Origin: BQOK01 sp048388525
Lineage (GTDB): Bacteria > Bacillota > Clostridia > Oscillospirales > Ruminococcaceae
Assembly (NCBI RefSeq): GCF_048388525.1
Contig: NZ_DBGCTQ010000092.1
Coordinates: forward strand, 5,509-69,508
Direction: 5' to 3'
Length of the DNA: 64,000 nucleotides
Of this stretch, positions 14,701-22,476 are shown piece by piece; position 1 is the first letter of the stretch; every line of letters begins with the position of its first letter. The notes beneath the pieces were generated by a model, which was not told where the DNA came from, searched no databases, and saw only the letters and a program-made list of their open reading frames with translations. Both the position numbers and the translations under genes were made by a program.

Positions 14701-16695
14701 ATGATGCAAGTGATCGATTTCAGCAGCACAAACGACCGGTTTGAACTGCCGCTGGCCGGGCAGACCGCCCGGTTTTTGTGGCGGCGGAACGGGGAAGAGG
14801 CGCAGCTTACGGTGCGGCTTGCCTACGCCGCAGCCTACGGCATGGGCGAAAAATTCAACGCCCTGAACCAGAAGGGCCGGGTGGCGGTGAACCAGGTGGA
14901 GGAAAAATTCTGCTGCCAGGGCGGGAAAACCTATTGCCCCGCGCCCTTTTTCTTTACCGACAGCGGCCTTGGCCTGTACGTGGCCACCGACCGGCGCACC
15001 GTGTTCGACTTCAGCGGCGGGGAGATCGTGATCACCCTGCCCGCCGGCGCGCCGGTGTATGTGGGGGCGGGCAGCCCCCGGCAGCTGGTGGGCGAGTACA
15101 TGCGCCTGTTCGGGCCGGCAAAGCTGCCCCCGAAGTGGGCCTTTGGCCCCTGGATCTCGGCCAACCACTGGAGCACCCAGAGCCAGGTGGAGGAGCAGAT
15201 CGGCAGGCTGGCAGAGCACGGTTACCCCGCCACCGTTCTGGTGGTGGAGGCATGGAGCGACGAGGCGACCTTTTATGCGTGGAACGGGGCGCGGTACGCC
15301 GCCGTGCCGGGCGGCGGGGCTCTGCGCTGTGAGGATATGGACTTCAGCCAGAGCCGCCAGTGGCCGGACCCCAAAGCCATGATCCGGCGGCTGCACGGCG
15401 CGGGGCTGCACCTGGTGCTGTGGCAGATCCCGGTGTACAAAAAGCAGGGGCCGGACCAGGCGCCCTGCCCCCAGAACGAGCTGGACCGGGCCGACGCGGC
15501 CGCCCGGGGCCTGTGTGTGAAAAATGCCGACGGCACGCCCTACACCATCCCCGAGGGCAACTGGTTTGCCGGCTCGATGATCCCGGACTTCACAAACCCC
15601 GACACCGTGAAAAGCTGGTTTGGCAAGCGGCAGTATCTCTTGGACATGGGCGTGGACGGCTTTAAGACCGACGGGGGCGAGTTTATCTACCGGCCGGACC
15701 TGACCTTTGCCGACGGCGCCACCGGCCGGGAGGGCAAAAACCGCTACGCCCGCGACTACACCGCGGCCTACAGCCGCTTTTTGGGCGGGCAGCGGGTGCT
15801 GTTCAGCCGGGCGGGCTGGGCGGGCCAGCACACCGTGCCCTGCCACTGGGGCGGCGACCAGCAATCCACAAACGAGGAGCTGGCGCACGCCCTGACCGCC
15901 GGGCTTTCGGCGGCCATGAGCGGCATCCCCTTTTGGGGCTTTGACATCGCGGGGTTTGCCGGGCCGCTGCCCACCCCCGACCTTTACCGCCGGGCCACCC
16001 AGCTGGCCTGCTTTTGCCCCATCATGCAGTGGCACTCGGAGCCGGACGGGGGGCAGTTCAAGGAGCTGATGCCCGGCGCCGAGGGCAACAACGAGCGCAG
16101 CCCCTGGAACCTGGCCGCCGCCTGGGGCGAGCCGGATTTGGTGGACGAGCTGCGCTTTTGGCACCGCCTGCGCATGAACCTGATCCCCTATTTATACAGT
16201 ACGGCCTTGGACTGCGCAGTGCAAAACCAGCCCATGCTGCGGCCGCTGGCCTACCTGTGGCCCCAAAGGCCCGAGGCGGTGGCCCACTGGGACGAGTTCA
16301 TGCTGGGGGAGAGCCTGCTGGTGGCGCCGCTGCTGGGGGAAAACCAGACCCGGCGCCCCGTGTGGCTGCCGGAGGGGGACTGGTACGAGCTGTTTAGCGG
16401 CGGGCGCTTTGCGGGGCTGCAAACCATCCTGGCGGGCAGCGCCGAGCGGCTGCCGGTGTTTGTAAAAGGCGGGCAGGGCGTGGCGTTAAACCTGGATGAG
16501 AGCCTTTCGCTGGGAAGCCCGGTGGGCAACCGGGTGGAGGGGTATGATCACCTGTGCTTTTTGCTGGCGGGCCCCGAGGGCAGTTGCCATTTTGCCGACG
16601 AGACGGGCGGTGCGCTCACCCTGCGCTGGCAGGACGGCCGGGTGACCGCCGAGGGGAGCGCAGGCACCCCTTACACCTTTAAAATACTTGGGTAA
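14701..16695 (+). CDS. GH31 family alpha-glycosidase
   Basis: A 664-residue cytoplasmic glycoside hydrolase of family 31 (retaining alpha-glucosidases, alpha-xylosidases and relatives). It has an N-terminal beta-sandwich with YGMGEKFNALNQKG (46-59), then the (beta/alpha)8 barrel: PKWAFGPWISANHWSTQSQV, the catalytic nucleophile Asp324 in GFKTDGGEF, and the acid/base Asp386 in HWGGDQQST. The barrel continues with SGIPFWGFDIAGFAG and a C-terminal sandwich. It lacks a signal peptide, so it acts on imported sugar. It shares an operon with the ABC importer, suggesting it trims non-reducing-end residues before phosphorolysis. Glucoside versus xyloside specificity cannot be told here. Confidence 0.9.
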   Translation: MMQVIDFSSTNDRFELPLAGQTARFLWRRNGEEAQLTVRLAYAAAYGMGEKFNALNQKGRVAVNQVEEKFCCQGGKTYCPAPFFFTDSGLGLYVATDRRTVFDFSGGEIVITLPAGAPVYVGAGSPRQLVGEYMRLFGPAKLPPKWAFGPWISANHWSTQSQVEEQIGRLAEHGYPATVLVVEAWSDEATFYAWNGARYAAVPGGGALRCEDMDFSQSRQWPDPKAMIRRLHGAGLHLVLWQIPVYKKQGPDQAPCPQNELDRADAAARGLCVKNADGTPYTIPEGNWFAGSMIPDFTNPDTVKSWFGKRQYLLDMGVDGFKTDGGEFIYRPDLTFADGATGREGKNRYARDYTAAYSRFLGGQRVLFSRAGWAGQHTVPCHWGGDQQSTNEELAHALTAGLSAAMSGIPFWGFDIAGFAGPLPTPDLYRRATQLACFCPIMQWHSEPDGGQFKELMPGAEGNNERSPWNLAAAWGEPDLVDELRFWHRLRMNLIPYLYSTALDCAVQNQPMLRPLAYLWPQRPEAVAHWDEFMLGESLLVAPLLGENQTRRPVWLPEGDWYELFSGGRFAGLQTILAGSAERLPVFVKGGQGVALNLDESLSLGSPVGNRVEGYDHLCFLLAGPEGSCHFADETGGALTLRWQDGRVTAEGSAGTPYTFKILG

Positions 16696-16698
16696 CAC

Positions 16699-16729
16699 AA
16701 AAAAAGGCCGCCCGCAGGCGGCCTTTTTT
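16699..16729 (+). terminator. Terminator between GH31 and pgmB
   Basis: GGCCGCC (16706-16712) and GGCGGCC (16717-16723), extended by flanking A and T runs, form a hairpin ending in TTTTTT. The next gene starts only 17 bases later on the same strand, so some read-through or a separate promoter is likely. Confidence 0.85.
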
Positions 16730-16745
16730 ACGGGAGGGAGTTTTT

Positions 16746-17411
16746 ATGAAAGGGATCATTTTTGATCTGGACGGTGTGATCTGCCGCACCGACGAATATC
16801 ACTACCAGGCCTGGAAACAGCTGGCCGACCGACTGGGCATCCCCTTTGACGCGGCGGTGAACCACCGGCTGCGGGGGGTGAGCCGGGCCGAGAGCCTGAA
16901 CATCCTGCTGGAAAGGAGTAGCGCGGCCTACAGCGAGCCGGAAAAACAGGCCCTGGCCGACCAAAAAAACCGGGCTTACTGCAAGCTGCTGCAAGCGATG
17001 AGCCCGGCCGATCTGCCCCAAGAGGTAAAACAAACGCTGCAGGCCCTGCGGGCCCGGGGCCTGCGGCTGGCGATCGGTTCCTCCAGCAAAAACGCGCCGC
17101 TTATTTTACAGCGGCTGGGGCTGGAGCGCTTTTTTGACGCGGTGGCGGACGGCGCCCAGATCGCCCGCTCGAAGCCCGACCCGGAGGTGTTTTTGCTGGC
17201 GGCCCGAAAGCTTGGGCTCGCCCCCGCCGACTGCCTGGTGGTGGAGGACGCCCAGACCGGCATCCGGGCCGCAAAGGCCGGGGGATTTGCTGCCGCGGCC
17301 CTGGGCGACGCCTGCAAAAGCCCGGAGGCCGATTTTGCGCTGACGGATTTCCGGGAGCTGCTGGCGCTGGTGGGGGAGGCGCAGGGGCCGGCGACGGCGC
17401 ACTTGAATTGA
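16746..17411 (+). CDS. pgmB: Beta-phosphoglucomutase (HAD family)
   Basis: A 221-residue HAD-superfamily enzyme that converts beta-glucose 1-phosphate to glucose 6-phosphate through beta-glucose 1,6-bisphosphate. The nucleophile and general acid are Asp7 and Asp9 in FDLDGV. The cap contains HYQAWKQLADRLGIPF and the subfamily signature LRGVSRAESL. Then come GSSSKN (motif II), the Lys in ARSKPDPEVF (motif III) and VVEDAQTGI (motif IV). GGGAGG lies seven bases before the ATG. It is the natural partner of the GH65 phosphorylase at 6225-8387, whose product is its substrate. Assignment is strong by both sequence and context. Confidence 0.92.
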   Translation: MKGIIFDLDGVICRTDEYHYQAWKQLADRLGIPFDAAVNHRLRGVSRAESLNILLERSSAAYSEPEKQALADQKNRAYCKLLQAMSPADLPQEVKQTLQALRARGLRLAIGSSSKNAPLILQRLGLERFFDAVADGAQIARSKPDPEVFLLAARKLGLAPADCLVVEDAQTGIRAAKAGGFAAAALGDACKSPEADFALTDFRELLALVGEAQGPATAHLN

Positions 17412-17431
17412 AAGGCGGCGTGTGATATACT
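17404..17431 (+). promoter_or_regulatory. Probable extended -10 promoter of ruvX
   Basis: TTGAAT (17404-17409), a 16-base spacer and TATACT (17426-17431) with a TG one base upstream. It lies right at the end of pgmB and about 70 bases before the ruvX start. Confidence 0.65.
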
Positions 17432-17501
17432 CAACCACACAGAGAAAGTGGGCCGCCGCGGCGCGCGGAGCCCGCTTGGCACAGGTGGAGGAGCAGGCGA
17501 T

Positions 17502-17930
17502 ATGAAGATCATGGCAGTGGATTACGGCGACGCGCGCACGGGCCTGGCGGTGTGTGACCGCACGGAATTTTTGGCCAGCCCGGTGGGCCAGATCGAGGAG
17601 AAAAGCATGGCCAAGGTGGCGGAAAAGATCATCTACGCCAGCCGGGAATTCGAGGTGGGGATGATCGTGATCGGGCTGCCCAGAAATATGGACGGCACCG
17701 AGGGCGCCCGCGCGGAAAAGACCCGCAAGCTGGGGAAGCTGGTGGAGCTGGGGGCCAGCGTGCCCATCCGCTTTTGGGACGAACGCCGCAGCACCGTTAC
17801 GGCGGCGGCGCAGTTGACCGAGGCGGGCACCTTTGGCAAAAAGCGCAAACAAAAGCTGGACGCGGTGAGCGCGGCGGTGATTTTGGAAAGCTTTTTGGCC
17901 TGGCGCAAGAACCACCCGGAGGAAAACTAA
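17502..17930 (+). CDS. ruvX: RuvX/YqgF family putative Holliday junction resolvase
   Basis: A 142-residue RNase H-fold nuclease; family members act in pre-16S rRNA processing and possibly Holliday junction resolution. The start MKIMAVDYGDARTGLAVCDR contains the first catalytic Asp. The middle holds VGMIVIGLPRNMDGTEGARA (second acidic region and conserved GLP), and the C-terminus contains VPIRFWDERRSTVTAA with the last acidic pair. ATG 17502 follows GTGGAGGAG, whereas the frame extends back to 17448 without a better site. It stands alone, ending at a bidirectional terminator shared with the opposing ClC gene. Confidence 0.9.
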   Translation: MKIMAVDYGDARTGLAVCDRTEFLASPVGQIEEKSMAKVAEKIIYASREFEVGMIVIGLPRNMDGTEGARAEKTRKLGKLVELGASVPIRFWDERRSTVTAAAQLTEAGTFGKKRKQKLDAVSAAVILESFLAWRKNHPEEN

Positions 17931-17978
17931 AAAAGCAGGGAGGGCCGCCCCATCCGGGGCGGCCCTCCCTGCTTTTTT
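17931..17978. terminator. Bidirectional terminator between ruvX and the ClC gene
   Basis: AAAAGCAGGGAGGGCCGCCCC (17931-17951) pairs perfectly with the arm at 17956-17976 over ATCC, ending in TTTTTT. A run on each strand serves both convergent genes. Confidence 0.9.
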
Positions 17979-17989
17979 GCCGCGAAAGC

Positions 17990-19270
17990 TCAGCTTTCCC
18001 GCGGCCGATGGTCCAGCTTGGAGAACATGATGGTCTGGCTGGAATAAAGGCTGGAATAGCCGCTGAGCAGGTAGCTCACCGCGCACACCAACAGGTAGAG
18101 CAGAAGAGGCTCTGCGCCGAACAGCTCGATGCCCAGGGCAATGCTGGCAAAGGGGCAGTTGGTGACCGCGCAGAAGGTGGCCACCAGAGCCAGGGCGGCG
18201 GCAAGGCCCGGGTCGAGGCCCAGCAGAGGGCCCACCAGGCAGCCGAAGGTGGAGCCGATAAAGAAGGTGGGCACGATCTCGCCGCCGCGGAAGCCGCACC
18301 CCAGGGTCACGCCGGTGAGCAGCAGCTTGAACACAAACGCCAGGGGGTGGGCCAGCACACCTTCGGTAATGGCGGCTTCGATCACGCTCATGCCCGCGCC
18401 GTTGTAATCCCGGGTGCCGAACACAAGGGTGAGCAGAATGATGAGCCCCGCGCCCACCAGAATGCGGGCGTACTGATTTTTCAGGTGGGTCTGGTACAGG
18501 TGGCTCGACAGGTGCATCACCGTGCAGAACAGGATCCCCACCAGCGCGCAGCCCACGCCCAGCAGCATGGCCCGCCAGGAGTTGCCCCAGCTCAGGGCGG
18601 CCGGGGCATGGATCACAAAGCGCTCGGGCGTGGTGCCCAGCAAAAGGGCCGTGCCGTAGGCCACCAGGCTTGAAAGGGTGCAGGGCAGCAGGGCCGCGTG
18701 ATAGATCACCCCCACGCAGATGACCTCGATGCTGAAGATGGAGGCGGTGAGGGGGGTGCCGAACAGCGCGCTGAACACGCCGCTCATGCCTGCCAGCACC
18801 ATGAAATGCTGGCTCGCCTGGTTGAGACGCAGCTTTTCGCCCAGCCAGCCGCCCATGCTGCCGCCGATCTGCAGGGCCGCGCCCTCGCGGCCCGCGCTGC
18901 CGCCCAGCAGGTGTGTGATAAACGTGGCCATAATGATCAGGGGGGTGAGGCGCAGCGGCGCGCGCTTGCCCTCGCGGGCGCTCTCGATCACCGCGTTGGT
19001 GCCGCGATCGGTGCTCATGCGGCAGATCTCGTATACGAAAACGATCACTACGCCGCCCACCGGCAGCAGGTATAAAAGCCAGGGGTGGGCCAGGCGCGTG
19101 TCGGTGGCCCAGCGCACCATGTGGAAAAACACGGCCCCCACCAGGCCGCACAAAAAGCCCATCAGGCTGGAACAGACGACCCAGCGCAGGAACGTTTCGC
19201 TGTAGGGGAACAGCGCCTCGGCAAAATTCTGCCGTATCTTGTTGCGATACTCTGTCAAAACAGGTTGCAC
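17990..19270 (-). CDS. ClC family chloride channel or H+/Cl- exchanger
   Basis: A 426-residue membrane protein with about ten helices. The ClC anion-pathway motifs are present: GSAGREGAALQIGGSMGGWL (the GREGP-type loop with the gating-Glu position), later GCGFRGGEIVPTFFIGSTFG (GxFxP region) and FCAVTNCPFASIALGIELFG. The usual GSGIPE motif appears only as a divergent AIESAREGK region. No C-terminal CBS domains follow. The annotated GTG (19270) directly abuts AAGGA; an in-frame TTG at 19258 has more normal spacing, so the start is uncertain by four codons. It probably moves chloride or fluoride. Confidence 0.87.
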   Translation of the reverse strand: MQPVLTEYRNKIRQNFAEALFPYSETFLRWVVCSSLMGFLCGLVGAVFFHMVRWATDTRLAHPWLLYLLPVGGVVIVFVYEICRMSTDRGTNAVIESAREGKRAPLRLTPLIIMATFITHLLGGSAGREGAALQIGGSMGGWLGEKLRLNQASQHFMVLAGMSGVFSALFGTPLTASIFSIEVICVGVIYHAALLPCTLSSLVAYGTALLLGTTPERFVIHAPAALSWGNSWRAMLLGVGCALVGILFCTVMHLSSHLYQTHLKNQYARILVGAGLIILLTLVFGTRDYNGAGMSVIEAAITEGVLAHPLAFVFKLLLTGVTLGCGFRGGEIVPTFFIGSTFGCLVGPLLGLDPGLAAALALVATFCAVTNCPFASIALGIELFGAEPLLLYLLVCAVSYLLSGYSSLYSSQTIMFSKLDHRPRES

Positions 19271-19341
19271 TCCTTAGAATATGAAGTTTCCGTGAACACA
19301 CGTATAGCATTATAGCACGCGGGGCGGGGCAGTCAAGGAAT

Positions 19342-19370
19342 TTGAAATAAAAAGGAAAACGTGGTACAAT
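19342..19370 (+). promoter_or_regulatory. SigmaA-type promoter of the DUF1836 gene
   Basis: TTGAAA (19342-19347), a 17-base AT-rich spacer, TACAAT (19365-19370), 46 bases before the start codon. Confidence 0.75.
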
Positions 19371-19415
19371 TACGGCATCCAATGTGCAAAACGAACCATT
19401 GAGGTATGACACACG

Positions 19416-19973
19416 ATGAAACAAGGCTTTCAAAACAGCGAGCAGGCCCGGCAGGCGCGGGCGTTTCACTGCCCCCGCTGGGCGCAGCTGCCCGGCATCG
19501 AGCTGTATATGGATCAGGTGACGGGCTATATCAACGAGATATTCGCCCCCCTGTGCCCCGACCCGCAGGAGAAGATGCTCACCAAGGCGATGGTGAACAA
19601 CTATGTGAAGCAGCGGGTGATGGGGCCGCCGCAAAACAAAAAATACAGCAAGGCGCATGTGGCGTACCTGGTGGCGATCTGCGCGCTCAAGCAGGTGTTC
19701 AGCATCCCTGAGATCGCGCAGCTCATCCGCAGCCAGGTCGACCACTGCCCGGTGGAGCAGGCCTACGACTATTTTTGCGAGCAGCTGGAACGCGCGCTGC
19801 GCCTGGCCATTGAGGGCGCGCCCGCCCAGCAGGCCCCGCAGGACGACGGCGCGCTGCTGGTGATGCGGGTGGCCCAGGCCTACGCGGACAAGGTGTATAT
19901 TCAAAAACGGCTGGCGTACGAGGCACAGCGGGAAGAAGCGGCCCGCCCGCAAAAAAGGGAGAGCGAGCCATGA
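19416..19973 (+). CDS. DUF1836 domain protein
   Basis: A 185-residue soluble protein of the DUF1836 family, common in Clostridia and of unknown function; the N-terminal part looks like a winged-helix/MerR-like domain. Visible signatures are PGIELYMDQVTGYINEIFAP, LTKAMVNNYVKQRVMGPPQN, then KKYSKAHVAYLVAICALKQV and FSIPEIAQLI. The C-terminus is Ala/Gln-rich and charged. The next gene starts within its stop codon (ATGA overlap), so the two are translationally coupled. A DNA-binding role is plausible but unproven. Confidence 0.8.
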   Translation: MKQGFQNSEQARQARAFHCPRWAQLPGIELYMDQVTGYINEIFAPLCPDPQEKMLTKAMVNNYVKQRVMGPPQNKKYSKAHVAYLVAICALKQVFSIPEIAQLIRSQVDHCPVEQAYDYFCEQLERALRLAIEGAPAQQAPQDDGALLVMRVAQAYADKVYIQKRLAYEAQREEAARPQKRESEP

Positions 19974-20545
19974 GTGGTTTTGGGCAGCCCGCGCCCATTC
20001 TAAGCGCGGCGGCGGGGGGGACCTTTGGCATCGCGCTTGCCTTGCTTAATTGTTTTTTGGGCTATCAATTAAAAAAGGTGTGGATCGCCCTGGGGTGTTT
20101 TGCACTGGGCGGCGCGCTTGGGGCCGGTTTGGGGGCGCTGCTGTTCCAAGAAAATCCGCTGGCTTGGGCGGGTGTGGCCTTGCTGCTGGGTGTAGTGTTC
20201 GCCTGCCTTTCTTTTAAGTTGTATCTGGGCGGCATTTTTGTGCTGTGCTTTATGCTGGGCTGGGTCATCACCCTGCCGTTTTTCAAATTGTACGGAGGGT
20301 GGGGCGCCCTGGTATGTGTGGCTGCCGGTCTGACGCTGGGAATGCTGGGAATCAAATTTGCCAGGCCGGTGCTGATTCTGGCAACAGCCGTGGGCGGTGG
20401 CCTTTCGGCGGGGCGCGCGCTGGCAGAGATAGCGGCCGCGCTTTTGCCGGAAATCGCTTTGGGTGCGGCATGGCTGGCAGTGAGCCTTGTGCTGACAGCC
20501 CTTGGCGCGGCCTACCAGTTTAAGCACACAAAGCCTGGCGGCTGA
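19970..20545 (+). CDS. DUF4203-like (TMEM198-type) multi-helix membrane protein
   Basis: A 191-residue, highly hydrophobic protein with six or seven predicted helices rich in Gly and Ala (for example ALGCFALGGALGAGLGALLF, GIFVLCFMLGWVITLPFF, LVCVAAGLTLGMLGIKFARP). The topology and Gly-rich helices resemble the DUF4203/TM7S3-TMEM198 family, of unknown function. It overlaps the DUF1836 gene by four bases. It ends 25 bases before a strong terminator. Confidence 0.6.
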   Translation: MSGFGQPAPILSAAAGGTFGIALALLNCFLGYQLKKVWIALGCFALGGALGAGLGALLFQENPLAWAGVALLLGVVFACLSFKLYLGGIFVLCFMLGWVITLPFFKLYGGWGALVCVAAGLTLGMLGIKFARPVLILATAVGGGLSAGRALAEIAAALLPEIALGAAWLAVSLVLTALGAAYQFKHTKPGG

Positions 20546-20569
20546 GCCGGGAAGTATGCCTTACAGAGA

Positions 20570-20599
20570 AACCCCCGGGCCATGCGGCCCGGGGGTTTT
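20570..20599 (+). terminator. Terminator after the DUF4203-like gene
   Basis: AACCCCCGGGCC (20570-20581) and GGCCCGGGGGTT (20586-20597) form a 12-bp stem with loop ATGC followed by TT and a short T stretch. Confidence 0.85.
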
Positions 20600-20726
20600 G
20601 CCGTGGAAAGGGAATTGAAACGCAAAAAGAGGCCGCCAGCGGCAAAAAGCTCCTTATGGACAGCGGAATAGACAGAGGCCTGGGCCTGTGCTAAGATAGA
20701 GGCATATAAAGCGAAGGGGGCGCAGC

Positions 20727-21392
20727 ATGCAAAAGATCATGATCATTGAGGACGACCCCGCCATCCGCGACGAGCTGGCCCTGCTGCTGGGCAACGAGGG
20801 CTACCAGACCATGCCGGTCACTGAGTTTGCCGGGGTCCCGGATCAGGTGCGGCGCGCCGGGCCGGACCTGATCCTGCTGGATCTGGGGCTGCCCGGGCGT
20901 GACGGCTTTTCGCTGTGCGCCGAGATCCGCCGGGCCTGCGGCGCGCCGATCATTTTTGTGACCAGCCGGGACGGCGCGATGGACGAGCTGAGGGCGCTGA
21001 GCCTGGGCGGCGACGACTATATCACCAAGCCCTATAACATCCCCGTGCTGCTGGCCCGGGTGAAGGCGGTGCTGCGGCGGGCCGGCAGCGCCCCGGAGCC
21101 GGACACGCTGCAGGTGGGCGGCCTTTCGCTGCACCTGGCCGAGGGGACCGTTTCCTGCGGCGGGGGCACGGCCGAGCTGAGCCGCAACGAGATCAGGATC
21201 CTGGCGTACCTGATGAACCACGCGGGCAGGATCGTGCCGCGGGAGGATCTGATCGAGGCTTTGTGGAACAGCCGCATTTACATCGACGACAACACCCTGA
21301 GCGTCAACATGACCCGACTGCGGGCAAAGCTCGGGGGGCTGGGGCTGCCCGACTACATCAAGACCCGACGCGGAATGGGGTATCAGATATGA
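20727..21392 (+). CDS. OmpR-family response regulator (BceR/VanR-like)
   Basis: A 221-residue DNA-binding response regulator. The receiver domain (1-115) has acidic residues at Glu8-Asp10, phosphoacceptor Asp52 in LILLDLGLPG, Thr in FVTSRDG and Lys in ITKPY. The winged-helix domain (125-221) has ELSRNEIRILAYLMNHAG, then IVPREDLIEALW and the recognition region DDNTLSVNMTRLRAKLG. It overlaps the kinase gene by four bases and is the first gene of a four-gene Bce-type peptide-stress module. It probably binds the palindrome at 22384-22401 to activate the ABC genes. Confidence 0.92.
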   Translation: MQKIMIIEDDPAIRDELALLLGNEGYQTMPVTEFAGVPDQVRRAGPDLILLDLGLPGRDGFSLCAEIRRACGAPIIFVTSRDGAMDELRALSLGGDDYITKPYNIPVLLARVKAVLRRAGSAPEPDTLQVGGLSLHLAEGTVSCGGGTAELSRNEIRILAYLMNHAGRIVPREDLIEALWNSRIYIDDNTLSVNMTRLRAKLGGLGLPDYIKTRRGMGYQI

Positions 21393-22399
21393 CGTTTGGC
21401 GAATTTTTGGCCGACCGGCTGGGGAGCATGGTCGCCGGGGCGGCGGCGCTGGCGGTCACCGTGGCCTTTCTGTTTGCGACCGGCACGGCGCCGGGCGTGC
21501 TGGCGATCCTGGCGATCGCCTGGTGCGCGGGCTTGGGGGGCGTGCAGGTGCTTATTTATCACCGCCGCCGCGCCCACCTGGAGGAGCTGGAGGCCATTAT
21601 GGAGGGCCTGGATCAAAAACACCTGTTTTTCGAGTGCGTGCCAAAGCCCCAGGGGCTGTATGAGCGCAGGCTCCTTGCGCTGATGCGCCGCTCCGGCCGG
21701 GCCATGGTCGAACAGGTGTCGGACGCGCGGGCCGCCCAGCAGGAATACCGGGAATACATTGAGAGCTGGGTGCACGAGATCAAGACCCCCATCACCGCGG
21801 CCCAGCTGGTCTGCCGCAGCGCCGACGGGAAGACCCGGCGCAAGCTGGCCCAGGAGCTGGCCCAGATCGAAAACCAGGTGGAGCGGGCCCTGTTTTACGC
21901 CCGGGCCGGTAGCCCGGAAAAGGATTTTATCATCCGGCAGACCGACCTGGCGGAGCTTGCGGCCGGGGTGATCGCGCGCCACCAGACGCTGCTGATCCAG
22001 AGCGGCGTGCGCATCCGCACACAGGATCTCGATCACACCGTTTATACCGACGAAAAATGGGTGTGCTTTATGCTGGGGCAGCTTTTGCAGAACGCGGTGC
22101 GCTACCGGGGCGAGGCGCCGGAGCTTGTTTTAAGCGGCCGGCAGCTGGGCCGCCGGGTGCAGCTGACCGTGCAGGACAATGGCATCGGCATCCCCGCGCA
22201 GGAGCTGCCGCGCATTTTTGAACGGGGCTTCACCGGAAGCAACGGCCGCCGGCGCGGCGGCTCAACGGGCATGGGGCTGTATCTCTGCCGCCGGCTGGCC
22301 GGCTTTTTGCAGATCGAGGTACAGGTGAAGTCCGAGGTGGAGCGGGGCACGGCCGTGACCCTGACCTTCCCCGCGAAGGAAAACCTTACAAAACTGTAA
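21389..22399 (+). CDS. Intramembrane-sensing histidine kinase (BceS-like)
   Basis: A 336-residue kinase whose start (ATG 21389) overlaps the regulator stop; the frame extends upstream without meaning. Two transmembrane helices occupy about residues 13-31 and 36-56, with almost no extracellular loop, as in BceS-type sensors that read the flux of their ABC transporter. The H-box SWVHEIKTPITAAQL places the phosphorylated His at 129. The ATPase domain has LGQLLQNAVRYRG (N box), VQDNGIGIPAQELPRIFERG (G1/F boxes) and GSTGMGLYLCRRLAGFL (G2). Confidence 0.92.
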   Translation: MTFGEFLADRLGSMVAGAAALAVTVAFLFATGTAPGVLAILAIAWCAGLGGVQVLIYHRRRAHLEELEAIMEGLDQKHLFFECVPKPQGLYERRLLALMRRSGRAMVEQVSDARAAQQEYREYIESWVHEIKTPITAAQLVCRSADGKTRRKLAQELAQIENQVERALFYARAGSPEKDFIIRQTDLAELAAGVIARHQTLLIQSGVRIRTQDLDHTVYTDEKWVCFMLGQLLQNAVRYRGEAPELVLSGRQLGRRVQLTVQDNGIGIPAQELPRIFERGFTGSNGRRRGGSTGMGLYLCRRLAGFLQIEVQVKSEVERGTAVTLTFPAKENLTKL

Positions 22400-22401
22400 G
22401 G
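22384..22401. promoter_or_regulatory. Inverted repeat, probable BceR-type operator
   Basis: CCTTACA (22384-22390), four bases, TGTAAGG (22395-22401). The repeat spans the stop codon of the kinase gene and sits about 45 bases upstream of a TATCAT -10-like element (22444-22449) before the ABC ATPase gene. That is the position expected for an activator site of the upstream response regulator. Confidence 0.65.
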
Positions 22402-22476
22402 CAGACCGATACCGCTTCGATACCGCCGGCTTTGCTTTTGGTGTATCATGGAGTCATAAGCAAAGGAGGCTGCAAT

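Noticed and set aside
14491..16164. A 557-codon minus-strand frame opposite the first GH31 gene
   Set aside because: Antisense shadow of a gene with clear catalytic motifs; the translated sequence has no recognisable fold.
17106..19952. A 948-codon open frame on the minus strand spanning pgmB, ruvX, the ClC gene and the DUF1836 gene
   Set aside because: It is a shadow of real genes in GC-rich DNA; low-complexity Arg/Gly/Pro/Ala sequence, no ribosome site and no domain resemblance.
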